Shown here in pieces: positions 13,586 through 22,317 of a stretch of 35,852 bases of DNA. The DNA comes from Verrucomicrobiia bacterium (GTDB lineage Bacteria > Verrucomicrobiota > Verrucomicrobiia > Limisphaerales > JADLHS01). The stretch's first letter is position 1. The number at the start of each line of letters is the position of its first letter. A model generated the notes under the pieces. The model made no database searches. It saw only the letters and a program-made list of their open reading frames with translations, and was not told where the DNA came from. The position numbers and the translations under genes were made by a program. Where the stretch lies: the NCBI GenBank assembly GCA_011525685.1, contig WYBW01000167.1, forward strand, positions 1-35,852, given 5' to 3'.

Positions 13586-15643
13586 ATGATCCTGAGTCAC
13601 CGATGCCTCGCCGCCTTTTCCCGGTTGTTGTCCGCGTTCGCGGTTGGCGTGGGCGGTTTCGGTTTCCACACCGTTGAAGGAGCGGCCATCCCGGACAATC
13701 TTCGGCCGGCGGTGGACGCGGCGATTCAGAAGGTGCGGCCCGCGCTGGTCCGCATCCGTGTGGTTTCGGCGGCGTTTGGCGAGGGCCGCGAGATCCGCAT
13801 GCAAACCGTGGGCAGCGGGGCCATCATCACGCCGGAAGGACACCTGATCACCAATCATCATGTCGCGGGCCATGGCCGGCGCATGTTTTGCACGCTCTGG
13901 AATCGCGAGGAGATCGAGGCCGAACTCGTCGGGACGGACGCGCTCACGGACATTTCGGTGCTGAAGCTCAAGCCCGTCGAGCCGCGCGTCTTCGCCACGG
14001 CGGGCTTTGGCGATTCCGCCCAACTGCGCGTGGGCGATCCGGTGCTGGCCATGGGCAGCCCGATGGCGCTGTCGCAGTCGGTCACACTGGGCATCATCAG
14101 CAACACGGAGATGATCATGCCGCGGTTCTACGGTCCCTCTTCGCGGTTCCGGCTGGACGGCGAGGACGTGGGCGGGTTGGTCCGCTGGATCGGGCATGAC
14201 GCGGCCATTTACGGCGGCAACTCCGGCGGCCCGCTCGTCAACCTGCGGGGCGAGATCGTGGGCATCAACGAAATCAGCTTTGGCCTGGGCGGCGCCATCC
14301 CCGGCAACCTGGCCCGGAGTGTGGCCGAAGAACTCATGGCGCGGGGCAAGGTGCGGCGCAGTTGGCTGGGCGTCGAGGTTCAGCCGTTGTTCAAGCATTG
14401 GAGGGAGGACAAGGGCGTTGTGGTCAGCGGCGTGCTGAAAGATTCCCCGGCCGAGCGTGCGGGGCTGCGCACCGGAGACGTGCTGCTCAGTCTGGCCGGC
14501 ACGGATACCAATGTGCGTTATGACGAGCAGATGCCCGAGTTCATGGCCCTGGCCTCGGGGCTGCCCATCGGCAAGGAGGTCAAGGCCGTGGCCCGGCGCG
14601 AAGGCAAGGAATTCACGGTCGGCCTGACAGCGGTCGAACGCGGCGAGATTTATCCGCGGCAACATGAGATCAAGCAATGGGGAATGACGGTTCGCAATCT
14701 CTCCCCGTTGCTGGCGCGGGAGTTGAAACGCTCCAGCACGGACGGCGTGTTGGTGACGTCGGTCCGGCCCGGCGGTCCGGCGGGAGAAGCCAAGCCCTCG
14801 CTCGGCCCGGGCAACGTGTTGTTGGAGGTCAATGGCAAGCCGGTGAATTCCGTCGAGGCGCTGGTCGAGTTGACGCGCACGCTCACCGAGAATCAGCACG
14901 AACCGGTGCCCGTCGTGGCCACCTTCGAGCGCAAGGCCAGCCGCTACCTGGCCGTGGTCAAAGTGGGTGTGCAGGAATTGAGAGACCCCGGTCTGGAAGT
15001 CACCAAAGCCTGGCTGCCGGTCGAGACCCAGGTCATCAGCCGGGAAATCGCCCGGCAGTTGGGCCAGCCGGCTTTGAGAGGATTCTACCTGACCCGCGTT
15101 TATCCGGGCACCACCGCCGAACAGGCGGGGTTGAAGGCCGGTGACTTCATCGTGGCGTTGGACGGCGACAAGTTGACCGCCGCGGGCGGCGAACACGCGG
15201 ACGAACTCAGCGCCTTGATCCGGCAATACGACGTGGGCGCCAAAGTCGAGTTGACCGTCCTGCGCGACCTCCAGGAGCGAAAGGTCGAGGTGGAACTGGC
15301 CCGCTCGCCGCGCCTCCAGCGGGAGATGAAGAAGTACCGGAATGACGACTTTGAGTTCACCGCGCGGGATGTGTCGTTCTTCGACACGGCCGAGGAACAG
15401 TGGAGCAAGGAGCAGCGCGGCGCGCTCGTCGAGGAGGTCAAGTCCGGCAGTTGGGCGGAACTGGGCTCGCTGTACGCCGGCGATTTGATCGTGGAAGTGG
15501 CCGGCCAGCCGGTGGACAACGTGGAGGCGCTCCGCTCCCGGATGGACCAGATCGTCGCCAACCGCCAGCCGGTGGTCGTGATGAAAGTGCTGCGCGGCAT
15601 TCACACCGTCTTTCTGGAAATGGAACCCGACTGGAAGAACTGA
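13586..15643 (+). CDS. Secreted HtrA/Deg-like serine protease with four PDZ domains
   Basis: 685 residues. A signal peptide is predicted (MILSHRCLAAFSRLLSAFAVGVGG, cut near residue 34). The trypsin-like domain has a complete triad: His92 in TNHHVAG, Asp122 in TDISVL and Ser213 in GGNSGGPL. Four PDZ-type domains follow at about 258-350 (RSWLGVEVQPL), 362-455 (DGVLVTSVRPGGPAG), 480-565 (RGFYLTRVYPGTTAEQAGL) and 595-680 (GALVEEVKSGSWAELGSLYAGD). Classical DegP/HtrA proteins have one or two PDZ domains and about 450 residues, so this form is long. The frame extends upstream to 13493, but ATG 13586 gives the signal peptide and is preferred. Expected role: periplasmic quality-control or processing protease. 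A protease-like partner follows 20 bp downstream. Confidence 0.88.
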   Translation: MILSHRCLAAFSRLLSAFAVGVGGFGFHTVEGAAIPDNLRPAVDAAIQKVRPALVRIRVVSAAFGEGREIRMQTVGSGAIITPEGHLITNHHVAGHGRRMFCTLWNREEIEAELVGTDALTDISVLKLKPVEPRVFATAGFGDSAQLRVGDPVLAMGSPMALSQSVTLGIISNTEMIMPRFYGPSSRFRLDGEDVGGLVRWIGHDAAIYGGNSGGPLVNLRGEIVGINEISFGLGGAIPGNLARSVAEELMARGKVRRSWLGVEVQPLFKHWREDKGVVVSGVLKDSPAERAGLRTGDVLLSLAGTDTNVRYDEQMPEFMALASGLPIGKEVKAVARREGKEFTVGLTAVERGEIYPRQHEIKQWGMTVRNLSPLLARELKRSSTDGVLVTSVRPGGPAGEAKPSLGPGNVLLEVNGKPVNSVEALVELTRTLTENQHEPVPVVATFERKASRYLAVVKVGVQELRDPGLEVTKAWLPVETQVISREIARQLGQPALRGFYLTRVYPGTTAEQAGLKAGDFIVALDGDKLTAAGGEHADELSALIRQYDVGAKVELTVLRDLQERKVEVELARSPRLQREMKKYRNDDFEFTARDVSFFDTAEEQWSKEQRGALVEEVKSGSWAELGSLYAGDLIVEVAGQPVDNVEALRSRMDQIVANRQPVVVMKVLRGIHTVFLEMEPDWKN

Positions 15644-15663
15644 CCGTCAACGCAAACCAAATC

Positions 15664-16497
15664 ATGAACCTGAAAAGCCATCTCTTGTCCACCGCAGTCC
15701 TCGCCTTGTCGCTCGGATTTGCGCCAATCACCCATGCCGACGAACTCGCCACCAAAGGTCGGGAGATTTTCAAGAAACACCAGCGCGCCGTCCTGACGGT
15801 GCAGGTTGTTGTCAAAATGAAACTTTCCGTCCCGGGTATGGGCGGGCAGGACAACGAAACCAAGCTGGACGTGACTGGCACGGTGGTGGACCCCTCCGGC
15901 CTGACGGTGCTGGCGCTTTCGTCCATCGAACCGGGCAACATGCTCGAAAACCTCATGGCCGGCATGACGGACGAGGACATGAATTTCAAAATGGAGACCG
16001 AACTGACCGATGTGAAGATGCTGCTGGACGACGGCACCGAACTCCCGGCCGAAGTAGTGCTGCGGGACAAGGACCTGGACCTGGCCTTCGCCCGCCCCAA
16101 GACCAAGCCGGCCAGCCCGATGACCGCCGTGGACCTCAGCAAAGCTTCCACCGCGCAAGTCCTGGATCAGGTGATCACCTTGAACCGCTTGGGCCAGGCG
16201 GCCGGAAGGGCGTATGCGGTGTCGGTGGAACGCATCACCGCCGTGGTTCAGAAGCCCCGGTTGTTTTACATCCCGGACAGCACCATGACCTCCACGGCGC
16301 AAGGTTCGCCGGGTTTCACGCCCGACGGCAATCTACTGGGCATTTTTGTGATGCGTTCCGTCCGCGCCAAGGGCGGCGGCATGGGCATGTTCAGCATGCG
16401 GCCCGAAGGCTTGACCTCCATCATCCTGCCCGCGGCGGACGTGCTCAAAGCCGCCAAACAAGTCCCGGAAGCAAAGGGCGACAGCAAGGCCAAATAA
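15664..16497 (+). CDS. Secreted protein with degenerate trypsin-like protease fold
   Basis: 277 residues with a signal peptide (MNLKSHLLSTAVLALSLGFA, cut near THADE). The middle follows the order of an HtrA protease domain: VTGTVVDPSGLTVLALSSI where proteases have the Gly-rich strand and the catalytic His, VVLRDKDLDLAFARP where the Asp strand lies, and AQGSPGFTPDGNLLGIFVM where the Ser loop lies. The His position is not conserved (LALSS replaces TNHHV) and the GNSGGP loop is altered, so it is probably not an active protease. There is no PDZ domain. The gene begins 20 bp after the HtrA-like stop on the same strand, so the two are likely co-expressed. The pseudoprotease reading is inference from motif order. 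Confidence 0.65.
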   Translation: MNLKSHLLSTAVLALSLGFAPITHADELATKGREIFKKHQRAVLTVQVVVKMKLSVPGMGGQDNETKLDVTGTVVDPSGLTVLALSSIEPGNMLENLMAGMTDEDMNFKMETELTDVKMLLDDGTELPAEVVLRDKDLDLAFARPKTKPASPMTAVDLSKASTAQVLDQVITLNRLGQAAGRAYAVSVERITAVVQKPRLFYIPDSTMTSTAQGSPGFTPDGNLLGIFVMRSVRAKGGGMGMFSMRPEGLTSIILPAADVLKAAKQVPEAKGDSKAK

Positions 16498-16625
16498 GTT
16501 CCCCGGCCGTTTTCAGTCCGAATATGGCGTCCTGCGGGGTGTCCGTGGTTGCAGTCGCCTGAGCCGACGCTTCAAACAACCCTTCCGCTATACCAGCCCT
16601 TCGGACAAATGACCAAGCTCTTCGA

Positions 16626-16952
16626 TCACTTCTTGAAGGTGCGCATGTATTTCACGAGGGCCTTGATCTCGGCGTCCGTCAGGTTTTCGGCGGGTTTCTT
16701 GACGACCTTGTTGCCGTCCTTGATGCCTTCCTTGATGGATTTGAACGCGCGCTCGTCAGTCAGTTCCGCCTGGACCTTGGGATCGGTGTAATCTTTGACG
16801 CCTTCCTTCTTGCCCATCTTGGTGTTGCCCTTGCCGTCGGCGCCGTGGCACTTGGCGCATTGCTTGTCGTAAAGGGCCTTGGCGTCGGTGGCGTTGGCCG
16901 TCCAGGCCAGGCCCGCGAGCAACACGATGGTCAATGTCAGCAGCTTTTTCAT
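16626..16952 (-). CDS. Small periplasmic c-type cytochrome
   Basis: 108 residues. A signal peptide (MKKLLTLTIVLLAGLAWTANA) is followed by one heme-binding site CAKCH (Cys32, Cys35, His36) in the usual CAKCHGADGKGN context, then a C-terminal helix LTDAEIKALVKYMRTFKK typical of class I cytochromes. The mature protein of about 87 residues would carry a single heme c in the periplasm. In close relatives known to me a Met-Lys-x-Phe segment just before the last helix gives the sixth heme ligand; here that stretch reads NKVVKKPAEN with no Met. Met46 and Met104 are the remaining candidates. The gene stands alone, converging on the degenerate-protease gene. Its partner enzyme is unknown. Confidence 0.88.
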   Translation of the reverse strand: MKKLLTLTIVLLAGLAWTANATDAKALYDKQCAKCHGADGKGNTKMGKKEGVKDYTDPKVQAELTDERAFKSIKEGIKDGNKVVKKPAENLTDAEIKALVKYMRTFKK

Positions 16953-17352
16953 GGTTCAGTGTTTCCTGCGTTGCGGTTTCAAACCAGTCGGAGTCTGCGC
17001 CTGAACCGACGGGCAGAAACCGCCGCCCGCAGGATGACCGGTCCGTGATGGCGCCGGTCGAAGCCTCATCCCCAACTTGCCGGAGAACGTAAACCGGTTT
17101 GCGTCTGCCGCTTCGACAATCTTGGCAAAACGACAACCTATTTTGGCCAGACCAAATCTCCGGTCGGACACGTGACGGGCAGCTCAACATCCTGAAACCG
17201 GGTTTGGATGCACAAAGCCACGCGTCCGGGTTGGACCTCGGAGGGGCGGCTGGCAGGACGCCGTTCCGCCAGACCGTCGGGCTCGTAACAAACTGATGAA
17301 CGTCAGTGCGTAACGGGCGTGGTTGGCGGCCCAGTCCAGCGCCAGACATGGC
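16953..17352. other. 400-bp intergenic region, no gene seen
   Basis: This lies between the start of the cytochrome gene and the end of the metallophosphoesterase gene, both on the minus strand, so it should hold the cytochrome promoter. I find no convincing promoter. Two minor palindromes occur: GACCGG/CCGGTC (17036-17041 with 17054-17059) and a perfect 10-bp AAACCGGTTT (17091-17100). Short open frames here lack any domain pattern. Confidence 0.4.
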
Positions 17353-19044
17353 TCAGGCGACCACACGGATGGGCTGGCTGCCGCGATGGGTATTGCCGAA
17401 CATGTCCTCGGCGATCACTTCCAGCAGGTGTGTGCCCGCCGGGAGATTTTCCGGAAGTGAACCGCGCCAAAGGTGCAGGCAGTTCGCCATCGGCTGGGGC
17501 AGGCCGCGGTAGGGTGGCTGCAAGTTTTGATCGCGCTCCCGCAAGCGCACGAAGCGGGGATCGGCCGCTTCCACCTTTTGCAAAGGTCGCCAGGTGTCGC
17601 CGCTGCCGCAGCGCCAGCGCACTGTGGAGCGTTCCGAGCCGTTGAATACGTTGACCGTCAGGGCGGTTTGAGTCACTTGGGCGAGCGGGATTTCCGGGGG
17701 CAGATCAATGTGCATCTGATATTCCCAAGGCCGCCCCAGGGATTTGTAACCCGCCATGGAGTAGCGTTGGTCGTCGAAGTGCAGTTCCAGATAACCACGT
17801 GGCGTGCCGTCGGACATCGTCGCGTGGGGGATGCCGCGTTCGTCGGGCGCGCCGCCAAACCAACTGCCGCAAAGCGTGCCGGTGATCAGGTGATGATGGG
17901 GTTGCGCGCCGCCCCAGCCGTCCTCGGCCCCGATGAACCGGTGACCGTGCCAGTGCGTGTGCGCGGAGAAGGAGAGCGTGCGCGGTCGGTTTTCGAGCAG
18001 CCGATACAGTTCCTGGCGATCCCGCGTCAGTCCTCGCGGGATGGGATCAAAGCCGCGGTGCAGCGGGATGTGCAGGAACACCACGACCAGTTGTGCGGCG
18101 GGCACGTGCTTGAGGTCCTGCGCGACGAACTCGAGTTGTCGTGTGCCCAGACCTCCCCGATAGTTGCCGCTGGCCTGCGGCTGCTGGGGATCGCTGCCCA
18201 GCCATTCAATGTTGTTCAGCACGATGAAATGCACCGGACCGTGGTTGAACGCATACCAGGTGGGGCCAAACACGCGCCGGAAAGTTTCGTTGGCGTGGCG
18301 GTTGTCCGGCGCGTCAAAATTCAGATCATGATTGCCCAGCACGTTGTGCCACGGAATGCCGATCAGCCCGAACGCCTCGCTCAAGGGTTCGAGCGTGTGC
18401 AGGTTGTCGAAGGCGATGTCGCCGAGGCTGACGCCAAACGCCGCGTCCGTGCCGCGCAGTTCGGGCACCACGGTCTGGGCGAGGTAACCCACTTCCACCG
18501 CGTTGCGGGGTTGCGGATCGCCACAGATGATGGCCTTGAAACGGTCGCTCTCGGCCTGCGGTGTCAGGCCAAAATCAATGGACTCGGGCAGCGGGCCGGT
18601 GGGCGCGATGCCGGGGTAAAGCTGCTGGGGCGAACCCGCCGGTTGGTGATGGTAATAGCCGCGCGGTAGGTTGTGGGCGCTCAGACGCGTACGCCAGCCG
18701 CGCGGTTTGATGACGAAGAAGCTCGTGGCATCGTCGTCCACCGCCAGCCGCCAGCGGCCCTGCTCATCGGTCAACGCGACCTCGCGGCCGTTGGAGACGG
18801 CCACCCCCGCGAGGCCGGGATCACCGGGACGCCTTCGACCGTCGCCCGTGCGATCGTGGAACACCGTGCCCTGGGCGTACGTTGGTTGGGCGGCGCGCAC
18901 CCAAAGATGCGGGCCGAGCGCCAGTCCCAGACCGCCTGCCAGCGTCCCGCGCAGGAACTGACGACGGCTGAATCCAGTCCCGGTCAGGAGAGCGCGATCG
19001 TTGCGGCGAGGAGCGGTGGTTTTGTTCTGGATTGGAGAATGCAT
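17353..19044 (-). CDS. Tat-exported calcineurin-like metallophosphoesterase
   Basis: 563 residues. The Tat signal SRRQFLRG is at 26-33, followed by a Gly/Leu-rich helix, so it is exported folded. Residues about 58-120 form a small beta-sandwich (MetallophosN-like, with TVFHDRTGDGRRRPGDPG). The phosphoesterase core has the full metal set in order: GDPQ (Asp176), GDIAFDN (Asp209), GNHD (Asn238, His239), LHIPLH (His325) and SAHTHWHGH. A C-terminal beta domain (about 440-563, MetallophosC-like) follows. This three-part build is the family norm. Such enzymes hydrolyse phosphate mono- or diesters with two metals. It lies 106 bp downstream of the ThuA gene on the same strand, so they may be co-transcribed. 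The substrate is not known. Confidence 0.9.
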   Translation of the reverse strand: MHSPIQNKTTAPRRNDRALLTGTGFSRRQFLRGTLAGGLGLALGPHLWVRAAQPTYAQGTVFHDRTGDGRRRPGDPGLAGVAVSNGREVALTDEQGRWRLAVDDDATSFFVIKPRGWRTRLSAHNLPRGYYHHQPAGSPQQLYPGIAPTGPLPESIDFGLTPQAESDRFKAIICGDPQPRNAVEVGYLAQTVVPELRGTDAAFGVSLGDIAFDNLHTLEPLSEAFGLIGIPWHNVLGNHDLNFDAPDNRHANETFRRVFGPTWYAFNHGPVHFIVLNNIEWLGSDPQQPQASGNYRGGLGTRQLEFVAQDLKHVPAAQLVVVFLHIPLHRGFDPIPRGLTRDRQELYRLLENRPRTLSFSAHTHWHGHRFIGAEDGWGGAQPHHHLITGTLCGSWFGGAPDERGIPHATMSDGTPRGYLELHFDDQRYSMAGYKSLGRPWEYQMHIDLPPEIPLAQVTQTALTVNVFNGSERSTVRWRCGSGDTWRPLQKVEAADPRFVRLRERDQNLQPPYRGLPQPMANCLHLWRGSLPENLPAGTHLLEVIAEDMFGNTHRGSQPIRVVA

Positions 19045-19150
19045 GATGCGATGCGGGCGAAAGGTTCAGGTTGTGACGGGATTCAGGGCTTCAATTCGCG
19101 AGCTTTCGCGCGGTGAATTCTCTCCTGCAATTCAACCGCCTCGTTCCGCG

Positions 19151-20284
19151 TTATTGCTTCAGTTCCAGGTCCGCGGGTTTGACGCCGGGCTTGTGCTTGC
19201 CGAAGCCGAAAAAGGTGGGTTTGAACTCGCCCACGTAGTCCACGTTGGCTTTGGCGGGGATTCTAGCTTCAAGGCCGGTGCTCCAGTAGCAGGCGTTCAC
19301 CAGCAGGCGTCGCAGGCCGGCGCTCTCGAAGTCCACCGCCGCGCCCATGGTGGTGGTGACGATTTTTGAAGTCTTGCCGTTTTCGTGGGTGTAGTTGCGC
19401 ACCCAGACCAGCGGCATCATGGGGTCGTTCTTTTTGCCGGCGACGGGCGGGTCGGTGGGTTTCATGCCGGCGATGACCTGGCCCTGGACGAGCACAGTGG
19501 CGTCGGCGGGTAGATGGATGACGCCATAGACATCGGACGGACCCCAGATGTCGTCCACGCCGCGGAGGATGGGATGTTCGCGATGGGCCGGGACGATGAT
19601 GCCGCGGGCGCTTTCCTTGCCGTGGTCGCCGTGGTGGTTGACCCAGGTTTCGCCAAGCACCTGCTGGCCGAAGCCGCCGGGCCAGTCCTTGTTGCGCCAG
19701 TCGAATTTGGCATAGGGACTCTGGCGGTTGCGGGTGTAGGCAAAGGCATGGGTGCTGGTGCGCAGGGCGATGATGGGTTTGCCGGCGTGAAGATAATCCA
19801 CGAAGTGTTTCATCTGGTCGTCGGGCAGTTCGCGAAAGCGCAGGTTCATGACACACAGGTCGGCGGTGGCCAGTGCGTCCATGCCGGGAATGTTGGTCTG
19901 GATGTTGGGGTCAATGGTGCCGTCGGCCGGGTTGATGGAAAAGAGGACGGTGCATTTGAAGCCGTGGCGGACGGCGAGGATCTTGGCCAGCATCGGTCCG
20001 GCTTCCTCGGAGCGGTACTCCTCGTCTCCGGTGAGGAAGACGATGTGTTTGCCGCGGCCCGGGCCGGACTGCCCCTCATAGACGACGCGGTCGGCGGCGA
20101 GGGTGACGGTGGCGCAGACGCAGAGCGCCAATGCAGCCGAAAGCCAGTGCGTCGAGCAATTTTGCCAGAGCAGTTCTGGCGTGCGGCGCTCGGGCCGGCT
20201 GGCTGTGGCGCGGGTTTGTGCCTTCAAGGGTTGATTCAGCTCTCCGAGGGTAGTCCGGTGTGCTGGCAATTGTGTCGTTTGCAT
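19151..20284 (-). CDS. Secreted ThuA-like domain protein
   Basis: About 377 residues. A hydrophobic signal-like stretch, WLSAALALCVCATVTLAADR, ends near residue 65. The ThuA (glutamine-amidotransferase-like) fold follows: KHIVFLTGDEEYRSEEAG strand and helix, CTVLFSINPADG, ADLCVMNLRFRELPDDQMKHF, then KPIIALRTSTHAF, the segment expected at the nucleophile elbow of related folds. ThuA proteins are common in secreted sugar catabolism of Verrucomicrobia and Planctomycetes but have no agreed reaction. The start is unclear: ATGs at 20293 and 20284 both leave an unusually long, Arg-rich leader before the hydrophobic stretch, so the true start may be a later non-ATG codon. The frame further up to 20395 is not supported. 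Confidence 0.8.
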   Translation of the reverse strand: MQTTQLPAHRTTLGELNQPLKAQTRATASRPERRTPELLWQNCSTHWLSAALALCVCATVTLAADRVVYEGQSGPGRGKHIVFLTGDEEYRSEEAGPMLAKILAVRHGFKCTVLFSINPADGTIDPNIQTNIPGMDALATADLCVMNLRFRELPDDQMKHFVDYLHAGKPIIALRTSTHAFAYTRNRQSPYAKFDWRNKDWPGGFGQQVLGETWVNHHGDHGKESARGIIVPAHREHPILRGVDDIWGPSDVYGVIHLPADATVLVQGQVIAGMKPTDPPVAGKKNDPMMPLVWVRNYTHENGKTSKIVTTTMGAAVDFESAGLRRLLVNACYWSTGLEARIPAKANVDYVGEFKPTFFGFGKHKPGVKPADLELKQ

Positions 20285-20504
20285 GGTCTTCATTTGTATG
20301 GAGACGGGCACGATGCCGGTCTCACGGTTGTTTGCGGCGAAACGCTTTCCGCCGCGGCGCGGAGGTTCGGGGAGCGCGCGTCCCACCAACGCCACGGTGA
20401 CCTGACTGGGCGGGGAAAGTCAACGCGCAACGCCGGGAGTGTCGTGGAGCTCCACGGAAGGAGTATTGCTTGGCGCGCGGGGTGATCATGTTTAGCCTTT
20501 CTGT

Positions 20505-22283
20505 GTGACGCAACCGCCTGTTCAGCGCATCAATTTATCCACCGGGGAACAACTCGCCGCGATGGCGGACGAGAGCCGGGGTTTGATCATCATCAGCACG
20601 GGGTTTGATCCAGCGACCAAGCAAGCCGGGCCGGCAGTCGCAGCGTGGGAACTGACGGCGGAGGCGCGCCGCTGTGTCCAGGAGTGCGCGCGAGTCTTGC
20701 GGCCCGGGGGGCTTTTGTTCGTTTACGGGTTGCCGCGAGACAACGCGGTTTGGGGTGAGGCGCTGGCGTCGCTGGACAGCGAGTCCAGCCGGTTGGTTTT
20801 CAAGTATTGGATCGCTCTGGACCTCGATGACGCGCCCGCCAACGGCTTTTTGAAACCGAGCCACCTGGGGCTGTTACTATTCCTGAAGGCGCGTCGAACG
20901 CAGAAGAAGCCGCCGACGCTCGACCTCGACACGGACACGGTTCGCGTGCCGCACGCTTTTTGCGCGGCGTGTGGCAGGACGGTGAAGGATTGGGGCGGCA
21001 AAAAGCATTTGATGCATCCGCGCGGCGCGGCGCTTTCGGATGTATGGCGTGATCTGCCAAGGCGACCCATCCGCGACGGCATCATCCCGGCCGATGTGCT
21101 GGAGCGGGTGGTGAATCTGACCGGGGTGGACGAGGCGGCGATGCTGCATCTGGCGGCCGCCGGGGGCGGCGTGCAGCGGGCCGGGGATGGCAAGACAATT
21201 TCCGTCACCGGGTTTCACTCCGCCGACACACATCAATGGCAGAACCTGGAGCACTTGGAAACAAACAGGGTTTATCAAGGCGATTGTGTGTCGTTTTTGA
21301 ACCGGATCAGCGCGTTGCATCCGGAGGGCGTGTTTGATCTGGCGTTTGCCGATCCGCCCTACAACCTGGAAAAGAGCTACGACAGTTATGCCGACGCGCT
21401 GGCCGAACGGCATTACCTGGAATGGTGCAACGCCTGGCTGGAGGGCATGGCCCGCGCGCTGAAACCGGGCGGGAGTTTGCTGGTGTTGAATCTGCCCAAG
21501 TGGACGATGCATCACGCCGCGTTTCTGAACCGGCATCTGGAGTTTCGTCATTGGATCGCTTGGGACGCGCTGTCCGACCCGCGCGGCAAGCTGATGCCGG
21601 CGCACTACGGGTTGCTTTATTACACCAAACCGGGCGGGAAGCCGGTGTTCAATTATTCACCCGCGGGCGGGCGGCCCAAGAAAGACTTGGTGCTGCCGCC
21701 GGACTCGCCGAAGTATTGCCTGCGGGCCAGTTGTGTCAACGGACGCAAGGCCAGGGGCGAAGATGAGAAGGTCGAGCTTTCGGATATATGGTTCGACATC
21801 CATCGCATCAGGCACAAGCGCGACCGCGACGCCCATCCCTGCCAGTTGCCGGAGAAGTTGTTGGAGCGAATCATCAAGTTAACGACGCGACGGGGCGCGG
21901 TGGTATTCGATCCGTTCTGCGGGGCCGGGACGACGGCGATTGCGGCGGCGAAACTCGGCCGGGAATTCGTCGTGGTGGACTTGGACGAGAATTATGTGCG
22001 GATCAGCCGGGAAAAGCTGGCGGCGCTGAAGCAGAACGCGGACTTGTTCGGAACGTTCCAGGTGCCGCGAACCTCCGTGGCCCGACCGCGCGCGGCCAAC
22101 TCGAAGCGGGCCATCGAATGTTACTTGCAAAATCTGGCGCGCAAGCTGGGCCGCCTGCCCACGGAGGAGGATGTGAAAACCGACCAGCCCGAAATCCTGT
22201 GCCAGATTGATGCGACCTACGCGACACGGGGGGCGGCGTTCAAGCGCGCCAGAATGGTGTTGGATCAGCGGGCGATGGCATAG
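20505..22283 (+). CDS. DNA methyltransferase with duplicated, half-degenerate catalytic domain
   Basis: 592 residues from a GTG start. The second half (about 255-530) is a complete N4/N6-type DNA methyltransferase: DPPY at 283-286 before FDPFCGAG at 468-475, the motif order of the beta class. The first half (about 10-225) matches the second segment for segment (RVLRPGGLLFV/ALKPGGSLLVL, KPSHLGLLLFLKA/MPAHYGLLYYTKP, LSDVWRDL/LSDIWFDI, LERVVNLT/LERIIKLT), but it has GFDPATK where DPPY belongs and no FxGxG loop, so it is presumably inactive. It carries C-x2-C-x11-H-x2-H (153-171), a possible zinc finger. The C-terminus (about 535-590) is helical and basic, perhaps DNA-binding. No restriction gene lies nearby, so it looks solitary. 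Recognition sequence unknown. Confidence 0.88.
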   Translation: MTQPPVQRINLSTGEQLAAMADESRGLIIISTGFDPATKQAGPAVAAWELTAEARRCVQECARVLRPGGLLFVYGLPRDNAVWGEALASLDSESSRLVFKYWIALDLDDAPANGFLKPSHLGLLLFLKARRTQKKPPTLDLDTDTVRVPHAFCAACGRTVKDWGGKKHLMHPRGAALSDVWRDLPRRPIRDGIIPADVLERVVNLTGVDEAAMLHLAAAGGGVQRAGDGKTISVTGFHSADTHQWQNLEHLETNRVYQGDCVSFLNRISALHPEGVFDLAFADPPYNLEKSYDSYADALAERHYLEWCNAWLEGMARALKPGGSLLVLNLPKWTMHHAAFLNRHLEFRHWIAWDALSDPRGKLMPAHYGLLYYTKPGGKPVFNYSPAGGRPKKDLVLPPDSPKYCLRASCVNGRKARGEDEKVELSDIWFDIHRIRHKRDRDAHPCQLPEKLLERIIKLTTRRGAVVFDPFCGAGTTAIAAAKLGREFVVVDLDENYVRISREKLAALKQNADLFGTFQVPRTSVARPRAANSKRAIECYLQNLARKLGRLPTEEDVKTDQPEILCQIDATYATRGAAFKRARMVLDQRAMA

Positions 22284-22317
22284 GGAGGGGATCTGCATCG
22301 AAATCCCGAAGCCAGCC

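Noticed and set aside
13238..15604. 788-residue open frame on the minus strand opposite the HtrA-like gene
   Set aside because: Composition is His/Arg/Gln-rich without any domain, and the + strand frame has a signal peptide, a full catalytic triad and PDZ domains.
20285..20395. Upstream extension of the ThuA gene
   Set aside because: Extra residues before the ATGs at 20293/20284 are Arg/Pro-rich and would push the signal peptide far from the N-terminus.
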